A stretch of 64,000 nt of DNA, from NCBI GenBank assembly GCA_019247795.1, contig JAFBAK010000245.1, forward strand, positions 34,724 to 98,723. The letters are read 5' to 3'. Of this stretch, positions 1 through 9,250 are shown one piece after another. The notes under the pieces were generated by a model. The model was not told where the DNA came from and did no database searches. It was given only the letters and a program-made list of their open reading frames with translations. How positions within the stretch are numbered: the first letter of the stretch is position 1; the number at the start of each line of letters is the position of its first letter. The DNA is from Hyphomicrobiales bacterium (GTDB lineage: Bacteria; Pseudomonadota; Alphaproteobacteria; Rhizobiales; Beijerinckiaceae). Position numbers and translations under genes: made by a program.

Positions 1-109
1 AACATTTCGGCGCGAGGAAATCGCCTCGTCAGGCCGTCAAGATTTCGCGCGCACTGCGAACGACTGCTGCTCTCGGATGTTGCGACCACGTTCCTCGCTC
101 GACGTTGCA

Positions 110-137
110 AATAAGGCGCGGCGCCGCGCTGGTTATT
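110..137 (-). terminator. Candidate terminator after fhcC
   Basis: A perfect 14-bp GC palindrome (GCGCGGCGCCGCGC, 116-129) is flanked by AATAA and TTATT, so the leftward transcript would form a GC stem followed by TTATTT. It lies about 80 bases past the fhcC stop. The T tract is short and interrupted, so this is a candidate only. The rest of bases 1-219 shows no gene that I can support. Confidence 0.35.
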
Positions 138-219
138 GTCGTCCATCATTGCGAGTGACAGGTCGAAGAAAAGCCATTTCGCGCTCCTGTTAAAATTTCG
201 CTCCCACTGGCGGCTGAGG

Positions 220-1026
220 TCAGGCGAGCCAAATTTCACCCTTGCCGGAGACGGACATGTCGCCGGCGAGCCGACGCAACGGTCGCCTGAGCTTTCGGGC
301 AAAGCCGAGACCGAGGCGCTCGAGCTCGGACGCGAGAAGCGACGCCGCCACCAATCGGTGCGAGCCGCAGTCGGCAAACATCGGTGGAGCGAGGCAATCG
401 CCGTCGATGAGGACGATCGTCCCCCGGCGCATGAGCGGCCCGGGCGCTCCCGTTAACCTGCCGCGAAGCACCAGAGTGCCGGCGATCATGCGGCTTCCGG
501 CCTCTTTACCGCTTTTCCCTTCGACAACGAGAAGACCGCGGCGCAGCCTATGGCCGGCGCGGGGTCCGACATCGCCGCGCACGATTACGACGCCGCCCGA
601 CATGCCGGCCATCTCGCCGGGAAGCGGTCCTCCAAGATTGTCGCCGGCGTCACCGTCGATCTCGAGAAACCCGCCGGCGAGCCGCGAGGCCGCGCAAGGG
701 CCAACATCGCCACGAATGTGCAGGCGGCCTCCTCGCATCAGCCTTCCGGCCTGGGCGCCCACCGGCCCATCCAGGATGATCTCGCCCGAGGCCATTCCCG
801 CGCCGACGAAGTCGAAGCGCTCCGACGCGCCTTCGAAGCGAAGCGACATGGGATCCCCCATGCGCAACCTGAAGATATCTCCCACCTCGAGCGGGTCTTG
901 CGAGAGATCCAGCGGAAGGCGAGCGATCGCCTTCTCGGAACGGCCTTGCAGATTTTCCGGAACGAGGCCCGAGAGATCGATCCGCCGATCCGGATCCTTT
1001 TTGAGCGTGAGGATGAGCGGCCTCAC
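220..1026 (-). CDS. fhcC: Formyltransferase/hydrolase complex subunit C
   Basis: Subunit of the cytoplasmic Fhc complex, which moves the formyl group from H4MPT to (methylo)furan and releases formate. It is homologous to subunit C of archaeal formylmethanofuran dehydrogenase. About 268 aa; the middle carries the family's repeated Gly-rich beta-helix pattern (GDVG, GDAG and GDVG turns). The ORF track starts 59 codons too early inside fhcD. I place the start at the GTG at 1026, which gives a 4-base GTGA overlap with the fhcD stop and begins RPLILTLKK. Last gene of the fhcB-A-D-C operon. Family assignment is firm; the start is inferred from the overlap. Confidence 0.95.
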   Translation of the reverse strand: MRPLILTLKKDPDRRIDLSGLVPENLQGRSEKAIARLPLDLSQDPLEVGDIFRLRMGDPMSLRFEGASERFDFVGAGMASGEIILDGPVGAQAGRLMRGGRLHIRGDVGPCAASRLAGGFLEIDGDAGDNLGGPLPGEMAGMSGGVVIVRGDVGPRAGHRLRRGLLVVEGKSGKEAGSRMIAGTLVLRGRLTGAPGPLMRRGTIVLIDGDCLAPPMFADCGSHRLVAASLLASELERLGLGFARKLRRPLRRLAGDMSVSGKGEIWLA

Positions 1027-1931
1027 GGCAGCAGCTCTCGCAGGTGAAAGTGATGGCGGCCGAGCTTGCCGCCATAATTGCCCGCGGAGACGCGGAGCGC
1101 GCCTTTTTCGGGCCCGAGACGGATGATGGCGGCAAGGCCCGCGCGCATCGCCCCGCCCACGGCTTCCGCGCTCAATCCATCGATGACGATCTCGAGCACA
1201 CACCCGATCTCGGCACCGAGCTTCGACTTCGCCGCGCCTTTGAGGGTCGGGCAGTAGGCATCGTTCGTGGAAGCGACGAGCGTCTTGTATTTCGATCCTA
1301 CCTTCGAACCTGAGCGCACGATGCCGCCCGGGAAAGGCATAATGACATCATGCGCCGCATCGATGCGGCGCGCTGCCGCCTCGGCCGCCTTGAGAACGTT
1401 GCGCGGATGAGCGCCCATGATGATCAGGTTGCCTCCGCCGACTGCGGCCTTTGTCATCCCGATGACCGCCTCGCAAACAAACTCTCCGTCCATGACGGGG
1501 ATGCGCCAATAATGGCGTCCGCCGAACTTCTTGGAAATCTGCCAGCCATCGCCGAAGTAGCGCAGTGCGGCCCCGAGCTTGAGCTTTTCCTCGCTCTCGA
1601 TCGCGCCGTAGCAGGCACTTCCGACGCTGGTGAGCACGCACTGCCCGACCCGCGTCAGCACCTGCTTTTGCAGCTCGCTCGTCGAGACGGCGAAGAGGAG
1701 GACACGCACGCCCGGCCTCCCATCCGGCGTTTCGGTGCCTGCGAGCTCGCGGTCGATGCCACCCTCGACACCGCATCCGATAACCGATGTCGCAAATCCG
1801 GTCATGGCTGTCGCGGCCTGGCGGGCCCATTCGGCGCTGTCCGCCGTGATGATCAGCGCCGTCGCGCGCATGTCGAATGCTTCGGCGAAGCTGTTCTCGA
1901 CCATGATGCCCTTGACGCTCATGTCGCGCAT
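1023..1931 (-). CDS. fhcD: Formylmethanofuran:H4MPT formyltransferase, Fhc subunit D
   Basis: Catalyses reversible formyl transfer between formyl-H4MPT and the furan cofactor, the first half of the Fhc reaction. The full-length (302 aa) Ftr fold is recognisable, with conserved stretches such as GCGVEGG near residue 52 and KFGGRHYWRIP near 135. GAGG seven bases before the ATG at 1931 favours this start. An internal ATG at 1922 would instead give an ATGA overlap with the fhcA stop. It overlaps fhcA upstream and fhcC downstream, so translation is probably coupled. Confidence 0.96.
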   Translation of the reverse strand: MRDMSVKGIMVENSFAEAFDMRATALIITADSAEWARQAATAMTGFATSVIGCGVEGGIDRELAGTETPDGRPGVRVLLFAVSTSELQKQVLTRVGQCVLTSVGSACYGAIESEEKLKLGAALRYFGDGWQISKKFGGRHYWRIPVMDGEFVCEAVIGMTKAAVGGGNLIIMGAHPRNVLKAAEAAARRIDAAHDVIMPFPGGIVRSGSKVGSKYKTLVASTNDAYCPTLKGAAKSKLGAEIGCVLEIVIDGLSAEAVGGAMRAGLAAIIRLGPEKGALRVSAGNYGGKLGRHHFHLRELLP

Positions 1932-3550
1932 GGCACGTCCTCGAACGCCCCGAGAAAGCCTGGTGCCTCAGGCGGCACCACGAAAAGACCTCGGGACATG
2001 CCATAGAGGCTCTCGTAATAGTCATCGAGCCTTCGGTCGACGGCGCGATCATAAGAAGGCGTGACGCTGAGCGTCTTGCCCGGCAACTCGCGCACGATGT
2101 CACCGTCACGCACAACCATCTCGCCGTTCTTCAAAACGAGATGAGCCGCGCGGAACATCGCCGCCCGGTCCTTCAGGTCGTGATAAACGGCGACGTCGGC
2201 GAGCGCCCCTTCCCCGAGATGCCCGCGATCCGAGAGGCCGAGCAATTTCGCGGGCGCTGAACGCGTCATCGTCGCGATCTCGAAGAGGGAGTACTCGCGC
2301 GCTATCGATGGCAATGTGGTCACCGCGAGCGTCGATTTGGGCAAGGCGTCGAGCCATGCAGCACGCAGGTTGCGATCCATGAGCAAGGCAAAAAGCTCGG
2401 GATAGCATGTGAATGGCGCACCGTTCGGATGATCGGTCGTGAAGAAAACGCGGCGAGGATCCTCGATCAAAAGAAAAAGCTCGAGCCCTGCCGCCCACTG
2501 CACGGCATTCGTGAAGCTCGACTTGCGATAGGCGATCGGCACGATGCCGCCGCCATTGGAATCTCCATCGATGATGATGCTCTTTCTCGGATGAGCAAAC
2601 CCCGTCGCGGCGAACTGGCGCAGGACGTCCGAGGAAACCGTCACCGTTTGTCCGAACATGACTTGCCCGACATCGATGCTGAGATGGGTCGCCTTGTTGA
2701 CGGCTTCCGCGAGACGGGCTGCGGCGGAGGAAAAGCCGCGCTTTCCTTCGGTTCCGTAGCTGTAGAATTGCAGATGGGCGAGGTGGATCGGTAAGCCGTC
2801 GAATGCTGCAATCGTTTCGAGAGCCGTCTCGACATTGCCGGCGAGCCCGAGGTTGTTGCAATGAACGTGAAGCGGATGGGGAACCCCGAGCGCGTGCACC
2901 GCCTGTTGAAGCGCGCTCACGATGGCGCGTGAGCTCACCCCGTAGGTGGGGACGACATCGTCAAGACCGAAGCTTCGCACATTGTGCTTGAACGCCATGG
3001 CGGCCCCGGCATTGATGACTTTGACGCCGAGCGCACGCGAGGAAGCGAGCATCGAACCGACATAGTCGCGGATGGCGCCCTCACCTTCCTTTTCGCGCAT
3101 CAGCGAGAGCAGGAAATCGTCATTTCCGAGCACGGCCAGAATGGCCTTGTCGATGATCGGCGTGTCGGCAAGCTCTAGATGCGCGTGCAATGCCGTATGC
3201 GGAGCGATCGCGGGCTCGACGACGGTCGTGAAGCCCATCGTCGCATAGAGCCTTCCCGTTTCGATCGTGGACCAGCCGAGCTCGGTGAGCGGCGTCCGTG
3301 TTGGGCGCACGAGATGAGCCCGATGATATTCGGGCAGCAGCAGGCGCGCTGTGTTCACATTGGCGCCTGCGATGTGCGAGTGGATATCGATGGCGCCGGG
3401 CATGACGATCTTTCCGGCGACATCGAAGTTTTCGTCCGCTCGGCCTCCGGGCGGCGGCGCGACGACGCGCGCGCCCTCGATCCACAGATCGACGATCTCG
3501 TCCCTGCCATGAGCCGGATCGATGACGCGCCCACCCGCGAGCCTGATCAT
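1919..3550 (-). CDS. fhcA: Formylmethanofuran hydrolase, Fhc subunit A
   Basis: Amidohydrolase-fold subunit that hydrolyses the N-formyl group of the furan cofactor to formate. Start moved from the ORF-track ATG (3877) to the ATG at 3550, which overlaps the fhcB stop as ATGA and has GGGGAAGG upstream, leaving 543 aa. The metal-binding HSH motif (H57, H59) follows PGAIDI, as in FwdA/FmdA. HLAHLQFYSYG and the TTDHPNGAPF motif are also present. In bacteria this subunit is hydrolytic and has no molybdenum or tungsten dehydrogenase partner. Confidence 0.96.
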   Translation of the reverse strand: MIRLAGGRVIDPAHGRDEIVDLWIEGARVVAPPPGGRADENFDVAGKIVMPGAIDIHSHIAGANVNTARLLLPEYHRAHLVRPTRTPLTELGWSTIETGRLYATMGFTTVVEPAIAPHTALHAHLELADTPIIDKAILAVLGNDDFLLSLMREKEGEGAIRDYVGSMLASSRALGVKVINAGAAMAFKHNVRSFGLDDVVPTYGVSSRAIVSALQQAVHALGVPHPLHVHCNNLGLAGNVETALETIAAFDGLPIHLAHLQFYSYGTEGKRGFSSAAARLAEAVNKATHLSIDVGQVMFGQTVTVSSDVLRQFAATGFAHPRKSIIIDGDSNGGGIVPIAYRKSSFTNAVQWAAGLELFLLIEDPRRVFFTTDHPNGAPFTCYPELFALLMDRNLRAAWLDALPKSTLAVTTLPSIAREYSLFEIATMTRSAPAKLLGLSDRGHLGEGALADVAVYHDLKDRAAMFRAAHLVLKNGEMVVRDGDIVRELPGKTLSVTPSYDRAVDRRLDDYYESLYGMSRGLFVVPPEAPGFLGAFEDVPCAT

Positions 3551-4686
3551 CGAAGCGCCTTCCCCGGCTCGATCAGGGCGGCGCAGAACCTGTCGACCAC
3601 CGCGGCCACGGAGGGGATCGTCTCGCGCGCCGTCGCTCTCCGGAACGCCAAATGTCCGCTCGCCGACGAATAGTCCACCGTGTCGTGATCCACACCGGGC
3701 GTCCCGACCGCAATCTGAACCAGCGCATGCGGCCTTCTTGCTCCATCGCTTCGAGAAGTCAGCGCGATCATTGGCACCTCGTCGGCCCAGTCCGGCCAAT
3801 GGTCGCGATACGCGGATACCCACAGCGCCAGATCGGCCTCGCCGCTGCGCGCCAGACGCGCCGCGTCGAAGCGCCAAGGGTCGTGCTCGGGTTGGCCCTG
3901 CGAAAAATCAATGTTCGAAGGAAAGCCGGTGAGCCAGGTCAGGGCCATGGCAACCCCCGCCGCATTGTCGGCAGCGCAGACCGGCACGCAGGAAAATCGC
4001 GTGTGCCCGTTGAGATCGCGGACGAGTCCGGTGAGCGCTTCGATCGCAAGAACTTCCTGAGGAGGCGAGCACCAGATCGCAACGCCGAATTGCGCCTCGC
4101 GCAGCTTCTCGACCACCGCCTGGAGTCGCGACGCCGAAATGGATGCCTTGCCGACGGGCCGCCCCGCAAGACGCGCGCGCAGCGCGGCGAGAAGCGTGGC
4201 GATCTGCGAGGCCGGCACCTGAAGCGATGTGATCTCGAGCCGAGAAGAGCGGGCCTTTCCCTTCAGGGGTCGACCGACCCAGATGACACGGCGCGGCGCC
4301 CCGCGCGCTGCGAGCTTCGGGGCCGTTTCAAACACCCGATCGAGGAGTTCCGTTCCGGTCCCGTCGAGCGCAGAGCCGAGGACCAAGAGCGTATCGGCGC
4401 GGGCGACGGCTTCGCCTGGAGTCGTGAAGAAAGAGCCCATATCGCGCGCCACCGCAAGCTCGAGGCCCGTGGCGGTGCTCGACAGATGGTCGATGGAAGC
4501 CCCCACACGCCTCGCAAGGCGAACGAGGCTTCGGGTGCCGTCCATATCGCAGCCAAGCCCCGCGAAAAGCGGATGCCTGCTTTCGCGCAGCCGAGCAAGG
4601 GCCGCTTCGACAGCCGCGTCGAGCGAACAGGCGACGCCCTCGATCCAAGCCTTTGCGTGCCGGCCTTCCCCACGCCGCCCAGGCAT
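3547..4686 (-). CDS. fhcB: Fhc subunit B (formylmethanofuran dehydrogenase B homologue)
   Basis: Subunit B of the formyltransferase/hydrolase complex, related to archaeal FwdB/FmdB. It is about 379 aa, shorter than the archaeal enzyme. I see no [4Fe-4S] cysteine cluster motif at the N-terminus and no molybdopterin site with a catalytic Cys/Sec, which fits the known loss of redox activity in the bacterial complex. Recognisable stretches are LFAGLGCDMDG near residue 40 and VAIWCSPPQE near 207. First gene of the fhcBADC operon, 62 bases downstream of the carbinolamine dehydratase gene. Confidence 0.93.
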   Translation of the reverse strand: MPGRRGEGRHAKAWIEGVACSLDAAVEAALARLRESRHPLFAGLGCDMDGTRSLVRLARRVGASIDHLSSTATGLELAVARDMGSFFTTPGEAVARADTLLVLGSALDGTGTELLDRVFETAPKLAARGAPRRVIWVGRPLKGKARSSRLEITSLQVPASQIATLLAALRARLAGRPVGKASISASRLQAVVEKLREAQFGVAIWCSPPQEVLAIEALTGLVRDLNGHTRFSCVPVCAADNAAGVAMALTWLTGFPSNIDFSQGQPEHDPWRFDAARLARSGEADLALWVSAYRDHWPDWADEVPMIALTSRSDGARRPHALVQIAVGTPGVDHDTVDYSSASGHLAFRRATARETIPSVAAVVDRFCAALIEPGKALR

Positions 4687-4748
4687 CGCCCTTCATCCCT
4701 CGGTTCAGCAACACGCCACAATGGGCGAACCCGCGACTCGTCGGCTGC

Positions 4749-5132
4749 TCATCGCTCGTATTTGATGTAACCGAATCGTTGGTCGCCCTGCGGCGTGCCT
4801 TCGAGCGCCCCTCCTTCCTTGCCGGGCTGCCACGCCACAACCTCCTCGATTTTTCGGGCGAGCTCAAAATCCTTGTCGGTCACACCCTTGGCGGTGTGCG
4901 TCTTCAACCGCACTTCGACCCAAGCATAAGAGGCGGTGATATCGGGGTGATGCCACGCGGCTTCGGCCAGATGTCCGATGGTGTTGATCACCATCAGCGT
5001 CCCTTTCCAACCGTGAGTCTTGTAGGTGCGCCGAATCCAGCCTCCTTCGAGGCGCCAATGCGGCAATTCACGCTGCAGCCTTTGCGAGACCTCCTCGTCG
5101 GCGTGCACGATTTCCTGCTTTGCGGCTGTCAT
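4749..5132 (-). CDS. Pterin-4a-carbinolamine dehydratase family protein
   Basis: 127-aa member of the 4a-hydroxytetrahydrobiopterin dehydratase (PCD/DCoH) family. The signature is seen in the WHHPD stretch preceded by NTIGHLAEAA and followed by the Val-rich strand and a TDKDFELARKIEE helix. Start chosen at the ATG at 5132, directly behind GGAGGAG; the ORF-track start lies in the divergent promoter region. PCD-like genes sit in many bacterial H4MPT clusters, where a role in pterin turnover or assembly is assumed. Position upstream of fhcB suggests co-transcription with the Fhc operon. Confidence 0.9.
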   Translation of the reverse strand: MTAAKQEIVHADEEVSQRLQRELPHWRLEGGWIRRTYKTHGWKGTLMVINTIGHLAEAAWHHPDITASYAWVEVRLKTHTAKGVTDKDFELARKIEEVVAWQPGKEGGALEGTPQGDQRFGYIKYER

Positions 5133-5240
5133 GCTCGCTCCTCCGTGCATCACGGACATGGCTTTCATATCGGCGAGGGAAGTCTATCTTATTTGCTCGT
5201 CAACACAACGGCTCGCCGGTCCGGCGCAACGGAGCCTTGC

Positions 5241-6248
5241 ATGGTCGAGGGCAGGAAAGTGGTCATCAGTGCGGCGGCACGCCTGCATCTCGGTTTTTTG
5301 GATTTGAATGGCGGCCTTGGGCGGCGCTTTGGAAGCATCGGGGTGGCGATCGACGGTCCCATCACGAGGTTGAGCCTTCGCCATGCGAGACAGCCGCGGG
5401 CGCATGGCCCCGACAGCGAACGCGCAAGCGTGCACCTTGCCGTTTTGGCGCGTCGCTTCGGGACGACAAACTTCTATGCGCTCCACATTCACGAGGCAAT
5501 ACCGGCGCATACCGGCCTCGGCTCGGGTACCACGCTCGCACTTGCGGTCGCAGAGGCGTTCCGACGCCTCGAGGGCCTTCGCAACGATTGGCGCGAGGAC
5601 ATACGCACGCTCGCACGCGGTCAAAGGTCCGGCATCGGCATCGCGGTCTTTCGCAACGGAGGCTTCGTGGTCGATGGCGGTCGTGGCCCTGAGACTGTCG
5701 AGCCGCCAATCACCACGCGGTTGCCGTTTCCGAGGAACTGGCGCATCCTTTTGCTACAGGATGCGTCGACGCACGGCATCCACGGCGATCAAGAGCGAGC
5801 GGCTTTTTCGGCGCTCGCGGCATTTGATGAGGCGGAGGCGGACCGAATCTGCCGCCTGGTTCTGATGCAGCTCCTTCCCGCGTTGGCCGAAGAACGAATT
5901 GTTCCGTTCGGAGAAGCTGTCCGCTCCATCCAGGAACGTCTCGGCGACTATTTCGCGCCTGTGCAAAGGGGAAGGCGCTTCGCAAGCCCAACCGTGTCGG
6001 CGGCTCTCGACATCTTGCGGCGAGAAGGCGCGCACGGCGTTGGCCAGAGCTCTTGGGGGCCAACCGGTTTTGCCTTCTCGGAAAATCTCGCGATGGCGGA
6101 ACGGCTGGAAGAGGTCTTGCGTCGCGAGGGTTTTGCAAGGAGTCTCGACATTTCTATTCGCCGAGGCGTCAATCGCGGGGCGCGAATCGATGCTCGCGAG
6201 GAGGATGATTCGGTTATGCAAGAGAGCGAGCTCACCCGAATCAACTGA
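5241..6248 (+). CDS. mptG: Beta-ribofuranosylaminobenzene 5'-phosphate synthase
   Basis: Makes beta-RFA-P from p-hydroxybenzoate or p-aminobenzoate and PRPP, the committed step of H4MPT side-chain synthesis. It belongs to the GHMP-kinase superfamily: after the HLGFLDLNG N-terminal motif there is a glycine-rich loop, PAHTGLGSGTTLALA, near residue 88. Start taken at the ATG at 5241 with GGAG six bases upstream (335 aa). The 196 extra codons in the ORF track are antisense to pcd and fhcB. It is divergent from pcd and heads the rightward C1 operon, 24 bases before mtdB. Confidence 0.95.
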   Translation: MVEGRKVVISAAARLHLGFLDLNGGLGRRFGSIGVAIDGPITRLSLRHARQPRAHGPDSERASVHLAVLARRFGTTNFYALHIHEAIPAHTGLGSGTTLALAVAEAFRRLEGLRNDWREDIRTLARGQRSGIGIAVFRNGGFVVDGGRGPETVEPPITTRLPFPRNWRILLLQDASTHGIHGDQERAAFSALAAFDEAEADRICRLVLMQLLPALAEERIVPFGEAVRSIQERLGDYFAPVQRGRRFASPTVSAALDILRREGAHGVGQSSWGPTGFAFSENLAMAERLEEVLRREGFARSLDISIRRGVNRGARIDAREEDDSVMQESELTRIN

Positions 6249-6272
6249 GCGGGATCCGGCAGAGGAAACGCA

Positions 6273-7169
6273 ATGGGCGACAAGAACATCCTTCACATGC
6301 TGACGCCCCTCAAGCACGTCAGCCCATTCGACACGAACATGGCGCTCGACGCGGGCTACGATGCCGTCATCCCTTATTCGGGGGTCGAGCGCGGCGAGAT
6401 CGCTTCGCTCGTGCAGGATGCGATTTTCTCACGTCCCCCAAAACTCGGCGCAAGGACCGGCTTCTTTTTCGGCGGCAAGGATGCCTTTCTTGCCCTCGAC
6501 ATGCTGGATGCCGCCAAGAAGGCGATGGTGCCGCCCTTCGGCGCCTCGCTCTTTGCCGATCCGGCAGGCTCCTTCACGACCGCCGCCGCCATGGTGACCT
6601 GTGTCGAGAGCACTCTTCGCCACAAGCTTTCGCGAACGCTCGACCGGCTCGCGGTCGCCGTGTTCGGCGCCACCGGCGTCGTGGGCTTTTCCTCGGCCGT
6701 GATCGCGGCGAGGCAGGGTGCGAAGGTGACCCTCGTCGGCTATGACGGGGTCGAGCGTGTCTGCAAGGCGGCAGAAGAGGCCAAGCGCCGCTTCGACGTT
6801 GCGCTCGATTTCGCCGACGGCAGCAGCCATGACAAGATCGGCAGAATTCTTTCGTCCACGCAGGTCGTGCTCTGCGCCGGGCGAGCCGGCGTCCGCATCC
6901 TCGATCGCGAGCAGCTTCAGGCCGCGCCGGACCTCTTGATCGCGGCGGACGTCAACGCGGTCCCGCCTTCCGGGGTCGAGGGGCTGAAGGTCGATGCCAA
7001 GGGGGAGCCGGTCGGGGAAAGCCGAGCGCTCGGCGTTGGGGCGCTGACCATCGGCCAGCTGAAATCGAAGACGGAGCTCGGACTTTTTCGACAGATGATC
7101 GCGGCGGAAAAGCCCGTCGCCCTTGATTTTCGCCACGCCTTCGAACTCGCCCGTGAGCTCGCGAAATAG
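6273..7169 (+). CDS. mtdB: NAD(P)-dependent methylene-H4MPT dehydrogenase
   Basis: Oxidises methylene-H4MPT to methenyl-H4MPT with NAD(P)+ in the cytoplasmic formaldehyde oxidation route. Full-length (298 aa): N-terminal catalytic domain followed by a Rossmann domain with FGATGVVGFSSAV near residue 130 as nucleotide-binding loop. The C-terminal RALGVGALTIGQLK stretch is typical of MtdA/MtdB. MtdB rather than MtdA is favoured by the position between mptG and mch; sequence alone separates the two less firmly. GAGGAAAC precedes the ATG. Confidence 0.95.
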   Translation: MGDKNILHMLTPLKHVSPFDTNMALDAGYDAVIPYSGVERGEIASLVQDAIFSRPPKLGARTGFFFGGKDAFLALDMLDAAKKAMVPPFGASLFADPAGSFTTAAAMVTCVESTLRHKLSRTLDRLAVAVFGATGVVGFSSAVIAARQGAKVTLVGYDGVERVCKAAEEAKRRFDVALDFADGSSHDKIGRILSSTQVVLCAGRAGVRILDREQLQAAPDLLIAADVNAVPPSGVEGLKVDAKGEPVGESRALGVGALTIGQLKSKTELGLFRQMIAAEKPVALDFRHAFELARELAK

Positions 7170-8286
7170 GGCGCCTCACGTGCTCATCGCCGCGTTGTCG
7201 GGTCGGGCGCTCGCGGTGTCGGCGCGCTGGGCCGGCTACGCTCCGCTCGTCGCCGATCTCTTCGGGGATGCCGATATGCGCGATGCTGCGAATCGTTCCG
7301 ACGTGGTACCGCGCGATCTCGCGTCAGGCCTCGAGGAAGCGACGCTGATCGCTTCGCTGACGCGTCTTGCATCCGGCCGTCGGTGCGAGGGCCTGGTCTA
7401 TGGCTCGGGTTTCGAGGATCGGCCGGCGAGCCTCGCGCGTATCGCGAGCCTATGGCCGGTTCTTGGAAATAGCGCAGACGTTGTTTCCCGTGTGAAGGAC
7501 CCTTTTCTTTTCGCGCGACTTTGCGACGAGCTCGACGTGCTGCATCCGCCCGTACGCCCGAAACGTCCTCCCGATCCGAGGAATTGGATTTGCAAACGCA
7601 TCGGCGGCGCGGGGGGCGCACATGTGCACCCTGCGTCCCGAAAATGCGAAATTTCGGCTCGCACCTATTTCCAGCGGAAGGTCACCGGACGAGCGATCTC
7701 GCTTTTGTTCCTTGCGAACGGGAAGGAGGCGCTTCCTCTCGGCTTCAGCGCGCAGTGGAGCTACCCGACGCGAGAGGCGCCGGCTCGTTACGGAGGCGCC
7801 GTCCGCCCCTCGGGTATACCGCTCAGCCTCGAGCGCAAACTCGTGCTTGATACGCAAAGACTTGCACGTCGCCTCGAATTGCGGGGCCTGAACAGCGCCG
7901 ATTTCCTCATCGACCGTGACAGGGCCTGGATCATCGAGATCAATCCGCGGCCGGGAGCGACGCTCGATCTTTTCGATTCGCGGTCGGCCCCGCTCTTTGC
8001 GTTGCATATCGATGCCTGCCGGGGGTTCCTTCCCGAACACTCGCCGCGGTGGCGCGGGGCCGCGTCGGCAGCGACCGTGTATGCGACGCACACGATCCGG
8101 GCAATGCCGCGGCTGCGATGGCCCGAATGGTGTGCCGACCGGCAAAACGCCGGCACCCGTGTGGAAGGAGGCGCTCCGATCTGCACTGTCCGTGCGAGAG
8201 CATCTTCGGCCCGTCGCGCGCGCTCCTTGGCCGAAAAGCGCGTTCTTGCTGTTCTTTCGATGGTGGAGGGGAGCGAAATTGAGTGA
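7153..8286 (+). CDS. ATP-grasp protein of the H4MPT cluster (Orf17-like)
   Basis: ATP-grasp ligase-like protein found next to mch in methylotroph C1 clusters. The biochemical step is unproven; a peptide- or glutamate-type ligation in cofactor synthesis is the usual guess. Motifs seen: CKRIGGAGGAHVHPA (ATP-binding loop, about residue 145) and the metal-binding IIEINPRPGATLDLFD near residue 265. No good Shine-Dalgarno decides the start. The GTG at 7153 overlaps the mtdB end by 17 bases; the GTG at 7180 is an equally plausible start. Its end overlaps the mch TTG start. Confidence 0.85.
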   Translation: MSSRNRAPHVLIAALSGRALAVSARWAGYAPLVADLFGDADMRDAANRSDVVPRDLASGLEEATLIASLTRLASGRRCEGLVYGSGFEDRPASLARIASLWPVLGNSADVVSRVKDPFLFARLCDELDVLHPPVRPKRPPDPRNWICKRIGGAGGAHVHPASRKCEISARTYFQRKVTGRAISLLFLANGKEALPLGFSAQWSYPTREAPARYGGAVRPSGIPLSLERKLVLDTQRLARRLELRGLNSADFLIDRDRAWIIEINPRPGATLDLFDSRSAPLFALHIDACRGFLPEHSPRWRGAASAATVYATHTIRAMPRLRWPEWCADRQNAGTRVEGGAPICTVRARASSARRARSLAEKRVLAVLSMVEGSEIE

Positions 8287-9250
8287 GCAGATCCCGGTGA
8301 GCGTGAACCTGCGCGCGAGGGAGCTCGTTGCGCGGCTCATCGACGACGCCGCGCATTTGGGGCTCGTCGTCAGCAAGGGCGCGTTGGGGGAGACCTTGAT
8401 CGATGCCGGCAGCAACGCGCCCGGTGGCATCGAGGCCGGTTTGCGCATTGCGCGTATCTGTCTCGGCGACCTTGCGGAGGTGAGCCTCCTTCCTTCGCAG
8501 TCGGTCGCGCGCTGGCCTTGGACCATCACGGTGCGCTCCTCGATGCCCGTGATCGCCTGTCTCGCCAGCCAATATGCGGGTTGGCGTCTTGCGCATGGTG
8601 AAGGCAGGAACGCCTTCTTTGCGCTCGGCTCGGGCCCGGCCCGCGCCGTTGCGCGCGTCGAGAAACTTTTCGAAGATCTCGCCTATGCGGATCGCGCCGA
8701 CTACAGCGTGATGGTGCTGGAGAGCGGTAAAGCTCCGCCCTCCGCCGTCGTGAAAGAGGTTGCGGATGCCTGCGGCATCGATCCTGAGCGGCTGAGCTTC
8801 ATCTTCATGCCGACGCAGAGCCGAGCGGGCGGTGTCCAGGTGGTGGCGCGCGTCCTCGAGGTCGCTCTGCACAAGGCCCATGAGCTCGGTTTTCCGCTCG
8901 AACACATCGTCGACGGAATGGGCGCCGCCCCTCTACCGCCCCCGCATCCCGATTTCGTGAAGGCGATGGGAAGGACCAACGACGCCATCATCTACGCGGG
9001 CGCGGTGCATCTGTTCGTGCGTGGGTCGGCGGATGCGGCAAGATCGCTCGCCGAGCGCATGCCGAGCCGCGCCTCGCGCGATTACGGCCATCCCTTTGCT
9101 GAAATTTTCAAGCGCGTCGGCGGAGATTTCTACGCGATCGATCCCATGCTCTTCAGCCCGGCATCGGTTATCGTCACCGCGCTCGAGACGGGAGAGAGCT
9201 TCCATGCGGGCGCGATCGACCCTGCCCTCCTCGATGCCTCGTTCAACTGA
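8279..9250 (+). CDS. mch: Methenyl-H4MPT cyclohydrolase
   Basis: Hydrolyses methenyl-H4MPT to N5-formyl-H4MPT, linking MtdB to the Fhc complex. 323 aa, full-length. Conserved stretches include DAGSNAPGGIEAG (about residue 41) and ALGSGPARA (about 117). The protein begins at a TTG at 8279 with a strong GGAGGGG Shine-Dalgarno seven bases upstream. The ORF-track start (7916) lies inside the ATP-grasp gene, which ends eight bases into mch. Family identity is clear. Confidence 0.96.
   Translation: MSEQIPVSVNLRARELVARLIDDAAHLGLVVSKGALGETLIDAGSNAPGGIEAGLRIARICLGDLAEVSLLPSQSVARWPWTITVRSSMPVIACLASQYAGWRLAHGEGRNAFFALGSGPARAVARVEKLFEDLAYADRADYSVMVLESGKAPPSAVVKEVADACGIDPERLSFIFMPTQSRAGGVQVVARVLEVALHKAHELGFPLEHIVDGMGAAPLPPPHPDFVKAMGRTNDAIIYAGAVHLFVRGSADAARSLAERMPSRASRDYGHPFAEIFKRVGGDFYAIDPMLFSPASVIVTALETGESFHAGAIDPALLDASFN

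Noticed and set aside
3547-4686. FhcB as a redox-active formylmethanofuran dehydrogenase
   Set aside because: No iron-sulfur cysteine motif and no molybdopterin catalytic residue pattern; the bacterial complex is hydrolytic.
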